Below, one piece after another: positions 1-6,339 of a DNA stretch of 6,781 bases. The DNA is from Verrucomicrobiota bacterium. GTDB taxonomy: Bacteria; Verrucomicrobiota; Verrucomicrobiia; Limisphaerales; UBA1096. Under the pieces are notes generated by a model that saw only the letters and a list, made by a program, of their open reading frames with translations, ran no database searches and was not told the DNA's origin. The position numbers and the translations under genes are program-made. Numbering within the stretch: position 1 is the stretch's first letter; every line of letters begins with the position of its first letter. The stretch spans positions 1 through 6,781 of the forward strand of contig QOAX01000299.1 in assembly GCA_003972865.1 (NCBI GenBank), written 5' to 3'.

Positions 1-580
1 CGAGGTGATCGCCTCGTCCAACGATCAGGACCTCGAGACGCATGTGCGCCTGTCGCGCCTGATAATCGACCGCTGCCGCCGCCTCGTCGAGTCCGGCAAG
101 GATGTGTTCGTGCTGCTCGACTCGATCACCCGTGTGGCCCGCGCCTTCAACTCCGTGCACGGCGGCTCCGGCCGCACGATGACCGGTGGCGTGGACGCCC
201 GCGCGCTGGAGATCCCGCGCAAGATTTTCGCCTCCGCCCGCAAGACCGAGGAGGCCGGCTCGCTCACGATCATCGCCACGGCGCTGATCGACACCGGGTC
301 GCGGATGGATGAGCTGATCTTCCAGGAATTCAAGGGCACCGGCAACATGGAGCTGGTGCTCGACCGCAAGCTGGCCGAGCGCCGGATTTATCCCGCGATC
401 GACATTCCCAAGAGCGGCACGCGCAAGGAGGAGTTGCTGTTCCCGCCCCAGCACCTCGACGCGATCCACAAGCTGCGCCGCACCATGACCGACATGAACC
501 CAATCGACGCCATGGAGACGATCAAGCAGGCGTTGGACAAGTTCAAAACCAACGAGGAATTCCTGAGCACGCTCAAGTAA
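1..580 (+). CDS. rho: Transcription termination factor Rho, C-terminal part (5' end outside the window)
   Basis: Rho is a hexameric RNA-dependent ATPase/helicase that ends transcription at unstructured C-rich RNA. The reading frame is open from base 2 and runs out of the left edge, so the valine codon at 5 is internal and not a start. About 192 residues are visible, roughly the last half of a 420-residue Rho. They include the Walker B segment (DVFVLLDSITR), the Q-loop region (GRTMTGGVDARAL), the R-loop (EFKGTGNMEL) and the arginine-finger motif SGTRKEELL, whose Arg codon is at 422-424 and matches E. coli Arg366. The RNA-binding OB domain and Walker A loop would lie to the left. No frameshift or missing motif is seen. 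The gene ends in TAA and is followed by an intrinsic terminator, so it does not appear to be transcribed with the next gene. Family identity is very secure from the motif string. Confidence 0.97.
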   Translation, partial: EVIASSNDQDLETHVRLSRLIIDRCRRLVESGKDVFVLLDSITRVARAFNSVHGGSGRTMTGGVDARALEIPRKIFASARKTEEAGSLTIIATALIDTGSRMDELIFQEFKGTGNMELVLDRKLAERRIYPAIDIPKSGTRKEELLFPPQHLDAIHKLRRTMTDMNPIDAMETIKQALDKFKTNEEFLSTLK

Positions 581-585
581 CACCA

Positions 586-594
586 GGCCAAGCG
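586..594 (+). repeat. Copy of the GGCCAAGCG repeat after rho
   Basis: An exact GGCCAAGCG, in the context CCAGGCCAAGCGCT, lies five bases after the rho stop codon and before the rho terminator. It is one of ten exact copies in the window (see findings). Function unknown. Confidence 0.6.
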
Positions 595-610
595 CTGACA
601 TTTTTCACGA

Positions 611-635
611 ACGGACCCGATCAGGTCCGTTTTTT
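611..635 (+). terminator. Rho-independent terminator of rho
   Basis: A perfect 7-bp stem, ACGGACC (611-617) with GGTCCGT (624-630), closes a 6-base loop and runs straight into six T residues (630-635). Bases 609-610 can add two weaker pairs with 631-632. Its position 30 bases after the rho stop codon and the T-tract on the + strand make it a standard intrinsic terminator for rho. Confidence 0.85.
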
Positions 636-665
636 GTCCCCGGCTTTTGCTGGTTGGGGTGAGGT

Positions 666-687
666 GCTTGGCCTAGCTTGGCGCTTG
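666..687 (+). repeat. Phased GCTTGGC repeats just upstream of the WYL regulator
   Basis: GCTTGGC occurs at 666-672 and again at 676-682, exactly 10 bases apart, followed by a shorter GCTTG at 683-687. Bases 666-677 (GCTTGGCCTAGC) differ by one base from the window-wide palindrome GCTTGGCCAAGC. The block ends four bases before the chosen ATG of the regulator. Spacing of one helical turn would suit a protein-binding site such as an autoregulatory operator, but it may only be a degenerate cluster of the general repeat. Confidence 0.45.
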
Positions 688-690
688 TCC

Positions 691-1692
691 ATGGCGGCCA
701 AGCGAAAACGGATTCCCGAGCGAAACACCCGCCCGCCGATCGAGCGGATGCTCAAGATTCACAACCTGCTCAAGGCGGGCAGCCATCCCAACGCCACGCA
801 GCTTGCCACCGAGCTCGAGGTCACCACCAAGACGATCTATCGCGACATCGCCTTCATGCGCGACCGCATGGAACTGCCGGTCGTGTTCGAGCCGGCGTAC
901 AACGGCTACTGCTACGACGGGGAGGTCGGCCAATTCCCGACCGTGCAGATCAGCGAGGGCGAGTTGTTCGCGATGCTCGTCGCCGAGAAGGCGATGCAGC
1001 AGTATCGCGGCACCAACTTCGAGAAACCACTGGTGAGCGCCTTCCGCAAGATCACCGACTCGCTGACCGACACCCTCTCGTTCAACCTCGACGATTTTGA
1101 CCAGAGCATCTCGTTCCGCACCAGCGCCGAGCCGGTGCTGAACCTGGACGTCATCGACTCCCTGGCCAAGGCCACCGCCGGCAACCGGCAGCTGCGGTTC
1201 AACTACCGCAAGCCGGGCGCGCGCAGGGCCGAGTCGCGCGTCGTTGACCCGTACCACTTGGCCAACGTCAACGGCGAGTGGTTCCTGTTCGCCCACTGCC
1301 ACCTGCGCGACGATATCCGCACATTTACCCCGGCGCGCATCAGCGACATGAAGCCAACCGGCAAGACGTTCAAGCCGCCGAAAAAGTTTTCGCTCGAGAA
1401 ACGCTTGCGCGGCAGCTTCGCCATCTTCACCGGCGACCGGGAGCAGGAGATCGTGATTCGCTTCAACGAGCTCGTCGCCGACTACATCCGCGAGAAACGC
1501 TGGCACCCCACACAGAGGCAGCGAAACCTGAGGGACGGCGGCGTGGAATTGACCATGCGACTCGACAGCCTCAGCGAAGTGCAGCGCTGGGTGATGACCT
1601 GGTGCGGCAACGCGCAAGTCGTCAAACCCGCCGAGCTGGCCCAATCCGTCCGCGAAGCCGCCCAACGCATCCTCGACACGAAAAATCCGTAG
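691..1692 (+). CDS. HTH-WYL-WCX transcriptional regulator (YafY/DeoR-like)
   Basis: A predicted DNA-binding regulator of the WYL family, 333 residues. An N-terminal helix-turn-helix at about residues 18-60 includes a DeoR-type stretch with TKTIYRDI in the recognition helix. A WYL domain spans about 165-245, with the signature read here as W197-F198-L199 in GEWFLFAHC and followed by a conserved RTFTPARI segment. The C-terminal WCX-type region contains TWCG at W304-C305. WYL domains are thought to sense ligands or nucleic acids; the ligand here cannot be told. The ATG at 691 is preferred because it precedes the basic KRKR tail and helix-turn-helix. An in-frame TTG at 634 falls in the T-tract of the rho terminator, and a GTG at 664 is possible but less likely. 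No clear ribosome-binding site is seen. It stands alone between rho and the convergent ahcY, so its target is unknown. Confidence 0.9.
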   Translation: MAAKRKRIPERNTRPPIERMLKIHNLLKAGSHPNATQLATELEVTTKTIYRDIAFMRDRMELPVVFEPAYNGYCYDGEVGQFPTVQISEGELFAMLVAEKAMQQYRGTNFEKPLVSAFRKITDSLTDTLSFNLDDFDQSISFRTSAEPVLNLDVIDSLAKATAGNRQLRFNYRKPGARRAESRVVDPYHLANVNGEWFLFAHCHLRDDIRTFTPARISDMKPTGKTFKPPKKFSLEKRLRGSFAIFTGDREQEIVIRFNELVADYIREKRWHPTQRQRNLRDGGVELTMRLDSLSEVQRWVMTWCGNAQVVKPAELAQSVREAAQRILDTKNP

Positions 1693-1701
1693 TCGCCGCC
1701 T

Positions 1702-1734
1702 GGCCAAGCGCATAAAAAAGCGGGGCGCTTGGCC
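1702..1734 (+). repeat. Inverted pair of the GGCCAAGCG repeat after the WYL gene (10-bp hairpin)
   Basis: GGCCAAGCGC (1702-1711) and GCGCTTGGCC (1725-1734) are exact reverse complements with a 13-base loop. Transcribed from the + strand, this makes a 10-bp stem shortly after the WYL stop codon. There is no T-tract on the + side, so it is not a canonical terminator for that gene, but it could protect or define the 3' end. It overlaps, and is mutually exclusive with, the hairpin used by the opposite strand. Confidence 0.5.
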
Positions 1735-1740
1735 CCGCTT
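1714..1740 (-). terminator. Rho-independent terminator of the metK-ahcY operon
   Basis: Read on the minus strand, a 9-bp perfect stem pairs bases 1740-1732 (AAGCGGGGC) with 1726-1718 (GCCCCGCTT). A 5-base loop separates them, and the stem is followed at once by a run of six T (1719-1714). It starts 26 bases after the ahcY stop codon. The stem, loop and T-tract are all typical, and the loop side contains a copy of the window-wide repeat (CGCTTGGCC, 1726-1734 on +). Confidence 0.85.
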
Positions 1741-1765
1741 GAAGAGTTCGTTCAGTTCGCTTGGC

Positions 1766-3208
1766 TTAGTAGCGGTAATGCTCCGGCTTGTACGGGCCGT
1801 CCACCGGGACGCCGATGTAGTCGGCCTGCTCCTGCGACAGCTTGGTGAGCTTGGCCCCCAATTTGTCCAGGTGCAGGCGGGCCACTTCCTCGTCCAGTTT
1901 TTTGTCCAGACGATAAACGCCAACTTTTCGATCCGGGTTTTTGCGAATGTCGATCTGCGCGATCGTTTGGTTGGTGAAGCTGTTGGACATCACGAAACTC
2001 GGGTGGCCGGTGGCGCAGCCCAGGTTGATCAACCGTCCCTCGGCGAGGAGGTAGATCGAGTGTCCGTCGGGAAAGGTGAACCGCGAAACCGGGCCGCCGG
2101 GGATGGAGTCGTCCTTGATAACTTCGCGGATGACGCCGTCCATCGCCTCGAGTTGGGCAACCTGGATTTCGTTGTCGAAGTGGCCGATGTTGCAGACGAT
2201 CGCCTGATCCTTCATCCGGCTCATTTGGTCGGCGGTGATGATGTCCTTGTTACCGGTGGTGGTGACGTAAATGTCGGCCTCGGGCAGGGCATCCTCAACC
2301 GTCGTGACCTTGTAACCGGCCATGCAGGCTTGCAGCGCGCAGATCGGGTCGACCTCCGAGACCAGCACGCGAGCCTTCTCGTTGCCGAGCGACTCGGCGG
2401 AGCCTTTGCCAACATCGCCGTAGCCACAGACCATCGCGACCTTGCCGGAGACGAGCACATCGAGCGCTCGCTTGATGCCATCGAGGAGCGAGTGGCGACA
2501 GCCGTAAATGTTGTCGAACTTCGACTTGGTCACCGAGTCGTTCACGTTGATCGCCTGGAAAAGCAGCTCGCCGCGTTCCTCCATCTGTAGCAGGCGATGC
2601 ACGCCCGTCGTGGTTTCCTCGGAAACACCGACGACGGCTTCCGCCACCTTGGTCCAGTGAATTGGCTTCTCGGACTGGACGCGCTTGAGGAGGTTCTTGA
2701 TCACCTGTTCCTCCTCGCTGCCGGATTCGGTGTTGGCCCAGTCGCTGCCATTCTCCAGTTCAACACCCTTGTGAATAAGCAGCGTCGCGTCGCCGCCGTC
2801 GTCAACGATTTGGTCCGGCCCCGAGCCGTCCGGCCAGGTGATCGCCTTGAACGTGCAGTCCCAGTATTCCTCGAGCGTTTCGCCTTTCCACGCAAAAACC
2901 GGCACACCGGCCGCCGCTATGGCCGCCGCGGCGTGATCCTGCGTGGAGAAGATGTTGCACGAGCACCAGCGAACATCCGCGCCGAGTTCAATGAGCGTTT
3001 CAATGAGCACGGCGGTCTGAATGGTCATGTGAAGCGAGCCCATGATTTTCACGCCATCGAGCGGTTTTTCGGGGCCGTACTTTTCGCGCGTGGCCATCAA
3101 GCCGGGCATTTCCTTCTCGGCGATGTCAATTTCCTTGCGGCCAAAGTCAGCCAACTCAATGTCCCGAACGTTGTAGTCCGTGGATGGTTCTGTAAGCGTG
3201 GTAGTCAT
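1766..3208 (-). CDS. ahcY: Adenosylhomocysteinase (S-adenosyl-L-homocysteine hydrolase)
   Basis: This enzyme splits S-adenosylhomocysteine into adenosine and homocysteine, relieving product inhibition of methyltransferases and closing the SAM cycle. It is a cytosolic NAD+-containing tetramer. The 480-residue product shows GSLHMT with His60, the DDGGD motif (136-140), and SEETTTGVHRL around 196-206. VTKSKFDNIYGCRHS follows, with likely catalytic Lys228 and Asp232. The NAD-binding glycine loop GYGDVGKG is at 262-269 and NIGHFDNEI lies further on. The C-terminal tail KPEHYRY carries the Lys and Tyr that reach into the neighbouring subunit's cofactor site. The extra segment at about 150-190 marks the long bacterial form. 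ATG at 3208 is 11 bases after the metK stop, so the two genes form one operon. No Shine-Dalgarno sequence is present; the upstream stretch is T-rich. It ends before a strong terminator, and its stop codon overlaps a degenerate repeat copy at 1758-1766. Confidence 0.98.
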   Translation of the reverse strand: MTTTLTEPSTDYNVRDIELADFGRKEIDIAEKEMPGLMATREKYGPEKPLDGVKIMGSLHMTIQTAVLIETLIELGADVRWCSCNIFSTQDHAAAAIAAAGVPVFAWKGETLEEYWDCTFKAITWPDGSGPDQIVDDGGDATLLIHKGVELENGSDWANTESGSEEEQVIKNLLKRVQSEKPIHWTKVAEAVVGVSEETTTGVHRLLQMEERGELLFQAINVNDSVTKSKFDNIYGCRHSLLDGIKRALDVLVSGKVAMVCGYGDVGKGSAESLGNEKARVLVSEVDPICALQACMAGYKVTTVEDALPEADIYVTTTGNKDIITADQMSRMKDQAIVCNIGHFDNEIQVAQLEAMDGVIREVIKDDSIPGGPVSRFTFPDGHSIYLLAEGRLINLGCATGHPSFVMSNSFTNQTIAQIDIRKNPDRKVGVYRLDKKLDEEVARLHLDKLGAKLTKLSQEQADYIGVPVDGPYKPEHYRY

Positions 3209-3219
3209 TATAAAAAATC

Positions 3220-4398
3220 TTATTTAATGGCCCGTTTGAGTGCAGCGACCTTGTCTGTTTTTTCCCAGGTGATGCTGTTCAAGTCATCCTCTTTTCCGAA
3301 GTGGCCGTAATTTGTGGTTTTCGAATAAATCGGGCGCAGCAGCTTGAGTTGCCTTACGATGTTGGCTGGTTTGAAACTGAAAACTTTCTCCGCTGCGGCT
3401 GCTATTTTCCCGTCGTCCACGATGCCCGTGCCGAATGTGTCGACGCAGACGGAGACGGGGTCGGGATAGCCGATGGCGTAGGCGAACTGAATTTCGCAGC
3501 GCTTGGCCAAGCGGGCGGCGACGATGTTTTTCGCGACATAACGGCCCATGTACGCGGCGCTGCGATCGACCTTGCTCGGATCCTTGCCGCTGAACGCGCC
3601 GCCGCCGTGGCGGCCCATGCCGCCGTAGGTATCGACGATAATCTTGCGGCCGGTCAGGCCACTGTCGCCCTGCGGTCCACCGATGACGAAGCGGCCGGTC
3701 GGGTTGATGAGAATCTGCGTGTCGCGGGACAGCATTTTCTTCGGCAAAACTTTTTGGATGACCTGCCTGGTGATGAAGTCTCGGATCGTCTTGTTGGACG
3801 CATCGGCAGCGTGCTGGGTGGAAATGACCACGTTGGTGATCTTCACCGGCTTGCCGTCGATGTACTGCACCGAAACTTGGCTCTTGGCGTCGGGGCGGAG
3901 CCACTTAGCATTGCCGGCTTTGCGCAGCTTGGTCAATTGCCGGCCAAGCCGATGGGCGAACATGATCGGCGCGGGCATCAACTCCGGCGTCTCGTCGCAG
4001 GCGAAGCCGAACATCAGGCCCTGGTCACCCGCGCCCTGCTCGGCGGTGGCTTTGCCGGATGCGGCCTTGGCATCGACGCCTTGCGAAATGTCCGGGCTCT
4101 GCGCGGTCAGGTAGTTGTTGATGAACACGTTGTCAGCGTGGAACACATCGTCGCTGTTCACGTAGCCGATCTCGCGGATGGCGGCGCGCACGACCTGCTC
4201 GACGTCGAACTTGGCCTTAGTGGTGATTTCGCCGCCGACGCAGACAACATTACTCTTTACGAACGTCTCGCAGGCGACACGGCTGCGGCGATCCTGCGCA
4301 AGGCAGGCGTCGAGTACCGCATCGGAGATCGTGTCGGAGACTTTGTCGGGATGGCCTTCGCCAACCGACTCGGACGAGAAAATGTAGTTTTTGCCCAT
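3220..4398 (-). CDS. metK: S-adenosylmethionine synthase (methionine adenosyltransferase)
   Basis: MetK joins methionine and ATP to give S-adenosylmethionine, phosphate and pyrophosphate in the cytosol. The 392-residue product is close to the usual 380-400. Visible signatures are the N-terminal GHPDK (15-19), which holds the ATP-site His16, GAGDQG (122-127), the INPTGRFVIGGPQGDSGLTGRK segment, and the glycine-rich phosphate loop GGGAFSGKD (265-273). No key residue appears to be missing. It is the first gene of a two-gene operon with ahcY. The likely promoter is 56-84 bases upstream, giving a leader of about 49 bases. The bases before ATG are CACTTTTTT with no Shine-Dalgarno sequence. No recognised SAM riboswitch class could be read in the short leader. 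A perfect 14-base palindrome (CGCTTGGCCAAGCG, 3500-3513) lies within the gene, where it encodes the RLAKR stretch. Confidence 0.98.
   Translation of the reverse strand: MGKNYIFSSESVGEGHPDKVSDTISDAVLDACLAQDRRSRVACETFVKSNVVCVGGEITTKAKFDVEQVVRAAIREIGYVNSDDVFHADNVFINNYLTAQSPDISQGVDAKAASGKATAEQGAGDQGLMFGFACDETPELMPAPIMFAHRLGRQLTKLRKAGNAKWLRPDAKSQVSVQYIDGKPVKITNVVISTQHAADASNKTIRDFITRQVIQKVLPKKMLSRDTQILINPTGRFVIGGPQGDSGLTGRKIIVDTYGGMGRHGGGAFSGKDPSKVDRSAAYMGRYVAKNIVAARLAKRCEIQFAYAIGYPDPVSVCVDTFGTGIVDDGKIAAAAEKVFSFKPANIVRQLKLLRPIYSKTTNYGHFGKEDDLNSITWEKTDKVAALKRAIK
3500..3513. repeat. Perfect 14-base palindrome CGCTTGGCCAAGCG inside metK
   Basis: This is the longest perfect form of the window-wide repeat and carries the 9-mer on both strands. 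It encodes part of RLAKR in MetK, so the word is tolerated within conserved coding sequence. Confidence 0.7.
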
Positions 4399-4447
4399 AA
4401 AAAAGTGATTTCAGGCGGGATCGACCAGTTTGATATCAACAAATCAA
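4399..4447 (-). promoter_or_regulatory. Short AT-rich metK leader with TTGATATCAA palindrome
   Basis: If transcription starts about seven bases past the -10 box, the metK leader covers 4447-4399. It contains the perfect 10-base palindrome TTGATATCAA (4430-4439). An alternative 5-bp stem pairs TTGAT (4447-4443) with ATCAA (4434-4430), using 8 loop bases. This could be a repressor operator overlapping the start of transcription, or simply local AT-richness. The leader is too short for most large riboswitches, and I could not match it to the SAM-II or SAH consensus by eye. Confidence 0.3.
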
Positions 4448-4453
4448 GATATG

Positions 4454-4482
4454 ATGATATGTTCTTTTTTTCAAAGGTTCAA
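4454..4482 (-). promoter_or_regulatory. Sigma70-type promoter of metK-ahcY
   Basis: On the minus strand, a -35 box TTGAAC (4482-4477, four of six consensus bases) is followed by a 17-base A-rich spacer and a -10 box TATCAT (4459-4454, five of six). Predicted start is near 4447. The spacing is ideal and the site lies in the only AT-rich part of the divergent spacer. Confidence 0.6.
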
Positions 4483-4510
4483 GGCGTTTTTCTGCCGATT
4501 TTAACCTTCA

Positions 4511-4522
4511 CTTGGCCAAGCG
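4511..4522. repeat. Repeat copy CTTGGCCAAGCG in the divergent metK/cysI spacer
   Basis: A perfect 10-base palindrome (CTTGGCCAAG, 4511-4520) continues into CG. It lies upstream of the metK -35 box and about 70 bases upstream of cysI, where a shared regulator could act on both genes. It may equally be just another member of the genome-wide repeat. Confidence 0.6.
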
Positions 4523-4549
4523 CAGATTGAGTTCGGAGCTACTTTCATG

Positions 4550-4573
4550 CTAGGTTGGCTGTTCGCCAATTAG
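4550..4573 (+). promoter_or_regulatory. Dyad or stem-loop upstream of cysI
   Basis: TTGGC (4555-4559) pairs with GCCAA (4565-4569) around a TGTTC loop. The stem extends outward through CTAG (4550-4553) with TTAG (4570-4573), using one GU pair and one bulged G at 4554, to give about nine pairs. It ends 16 bases before the cysI ATG. It could be an operator dyad or a 5'-UTR hairpin. A weak promoter-like pair (TTGAGT 4527-4532, TAGGTT 4551-4556, spacer 18) overlaps it, but the match to consensus is poor. Confidence 0.35.
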
Positions 4574-4589
4574 GCGGTGGGACACCAAG

Positions 4590-6335
4590 ATGACTTTACA
4601 GGATGAATCTGGCGACGAGCCGAAGCTGGCCAAGAACGAGATCATCAAGCAGGACAGCAATCTCCTGCGCGGCACCATCGCCGAAGGCTTGCTCGACGAC
4701 TCCACCGGCGCGCTGGCAGCGGACGACACGCAGTTGACCAAGTTCCACGGCATTTACCAGCAGGACGACCGAGACCTGCGGGGGGCGCGCCGTAAGGCCA
4801 AGCAGGAGCGGGCCTACTCGTTCATGACCCGCATACGCATCCCGGGCGGGGTTTGCTCGCCGCAACAGTGGTTGGCGATGGATCGCTTCTGCACCGACTA
4901 CGCCAACGGCGCGCTCAAGCTCACCACGCGGCAGGCATTCCAGTTGCACGGCATTATCAAGAAAAACCTCAAGACGACCATCCGGAAAATCAACGACTCG
5001 TTGATGGACACGATCGCGGCGTGCGGCGACGTGAACCGCAACGTGATGTGTAACCCGAACCCGTACCAGTCGAAGGTGCACGCCGAGGTACTCGAGATGG
5101 CCAGGACGATCAGCGCCCACCTCACGCCGGCGACGCGAGCGTACCACGAGATTTGGCTGACCGACGAAAACGGCGAGAAGGAAAATGTGACGCCAAGTCC
5201 CGAGCCGGAAGCCGAGCCGATCTACGGCAAGACCTACCTGCCGCGGAAATTCAAGACAGTCATCGCCGTGCCGCCGAGCAACGACGTCGATGTGTTCGCG
5301 CATGACCTCGGCTTCATCGCCATCATCGAGGATGACAAGATTGTTGGCTACAACGTCACCGTCGGCGGCGGCATGGGGATGAGCCACGGCAAGGAGACAA
5401 CCTTCCCGCGCTTGGCGGACGTGCTCGGGTTTTGCACGCCGGAACAAGTGACCGACGTCGCCGAGAAGATCGTCACCACGCAGCGCGACTTCGGCGACCG
5501 CGTTGACCGCAGGCACGCGCGCCTCAAGTACACGATCGAGGACCACGGCCTGGAGTGGTTTCGCGGCGAGGTCGAAAACCGGCTCGGCTACGGGCTTGGC
5601 CAAGCGAGGCCGTTTAAGTTCGACGACAACAGCGACCGCTACGGCTGGATCGACGACGAGAACGGCAACAGCCACCTGACGTTGTTCATCCAAAACGGCC
5701 GCGTCGCCGACACCGACGAATCCCCGATGCGAACCGGCCTGCGCGAGATTGCGAAGGTGCATGACGGCGATTTTCGCCTGACCGCGAATCAAAACCTGAT
5801 CATCGCCAACATATCGCCGGCCAAGCGCACCGAGATCGAGGCGTTGCTCGACCAGTACAAGCTGGCCGATAGCCACGGCCAAACAGGCCTGCGGCTCAAC
5901 TCGATGGCGTGCGTCGCGCTGCCAACCTGCGGCTTGGCCTTGGCCGAGGCCCAGCGTTATCTGCCGGATCTGTTGGCCGAGCTGGACGCCGTGCTCGCGG
6001 AGCTTGGCTTGAAGGATGACGCGATCACGATCCGCATGACCGGCTGCCCGAACGGCTGCGCCCGGCCGTACATCGCCGAGATCGCCTTCGTGGGCCGTTC
6101 GCCCGGCAAATACAACATCTACCTCGGCGGCGGCTTCATCGGCGATCGCTTGAACAAGTTGTACAAAGTGTCGGCCAGGCAGGAGGAGATCGTCGGCATT
6201 CTGCGACCGATCCTCGAGCGTTATGCGAACGAGCGCAACGACGGCGAGCGCTTCGGAGACTTTGTGATTCGCACCGGCTACGTCGCTGAGACGCGCGAGG
6301 GCCGCGAATTCCACAACGATTTCAAAGAAGATTAA
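4590..6335 (+). CDS. cysI: Assimilatory sulfite reductase, sirohaem/4Fe-4S hemoprotein subunit
   Basis: CysI carries out the six-electron reduction of sulfite to sulfide for cysteine synthesis. The 581-residue product tracks E. coli CysI (570) along its length. It shows SNLLRGTIAEGL, KFHGIYQQDDRDLR, the sirohaem-site LTTRQAFQLHGI, DVNRNVMCNPNPYQS, GKTYLPRKFK, VGGGMGMSHG and GDFRLTANQNLIIA. The four cluster cysteines are C441 and C447 in SMACVALPTC and C486 and C490 in TGCPNGCARP, each exactly seven residues beyond E. coli C434, C440, C479 and C483. The electron donor is unknown: no cysJ flavoprotein or ferredoxin gene is adjacent, and the CARP form after the last cysteine is also known from ferredoxin-type enzymes. 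The ATG at 4590 has a weak purine-rich stretch (GGCGGTGGG) eight bases upstream and fits the family N-terminus. It is divergent from metK and followed by a repeat-pair hairpin. Confidence 0.96.
   Translation: MTLQDESGDEPKLAKNEIIKQDSNLLRGTIAEGLLDDSTGALAADDTQLTKFHGIYQQDDRDLRGARRKAKQERAYSFMTRIRIPGGVCSPQQWLAMDRFCTDYANGALKLTTRQAFQLHGIIKKNLKTTIRKINDSLMDTIAACGDVNRNVMCNPNPYQSKVHAEVLEMARTISAHLTPATRAYHEIWLTDENGEKENVTPSPEPEAEPIYGKTYLPRKFKTVIAVPPSNDVDVFAHDLGFIAIIEDDKIVGYNVTVGGGMGMSHGKETTFPRLADVLGFCTPEQVTDVAEKIVTTQRDFGDRVDRRHARLKYTIEDHGLEWFRGEVENRLGYGLGQARPFKFDDNSDRYGWIDDENGNSHLTLFIQNGRVADTDESPMRTGLREIAKVHDGDFRLTANQNLIIANISPAKRTEIEALLDQYKLADSHGQTGLRLNSMACVALPTCGLALAEAQRYLPDLLAELDAVLAELGLKDDAITIRMTGCPNGCARPYIAEIAFVGRSPGKYNIYLGGGFIGDRLNKLYKVSARQEEIVGILRPILERYANERNDGERFGDFVIRTGYVAETREGREFHNDFKED
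5594..5606. repeat. Palindrome GCTTGGCCAAGC inside cysI
   Basis: A perfect 12-base palindrome (5594-5605) followed by G, making another GGCCAAGCG copy (5598-5606). It is read in a different frame from the metK copy and encodes GLGQA, in a weakly conserved part of CysI. Confidence 0.65.
5819..5827 (+). repeat. Repeat copy GGCCAAGCG inside cysI
   Basis: An exact 9-mer encoding part of PAKR in CysI; the palindromic left half is degenerate here (CGCCGGCC). Confidence 0.5.
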
Positions 6336-6339
6336 ACCC

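Noticed and set aside
634..690. Upstream TTG start at 634 for the WYL regulator
   Set aside because: It sits in the T-tract of the rho terminator; the added residues are not part of the family, and ATG at 691 is better placed.
673..1923. A 416-codon minus-strand frame opposite the WYL gene
   Set aside because: It covers both the WYL gene and the operon terminator and has low-complexity composition; its few ordinary-looking residues are translation of the antisense strand.
3301..4530. Plus-strand 409-codon frame opposite metK
   Set aside because: MetK on the other strand has unmistakable motifs; this frame has no family features and crosses the metK promoter.
4399..4589. SAM or SAH riboswitch upstream of metK
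   Set aside because: Read by eye on the minus strand, none of the SAM-I, SAM-II or SAH core sequences is present and the predicted leader is only about 49 bases. A covariance-model search would be decisive.
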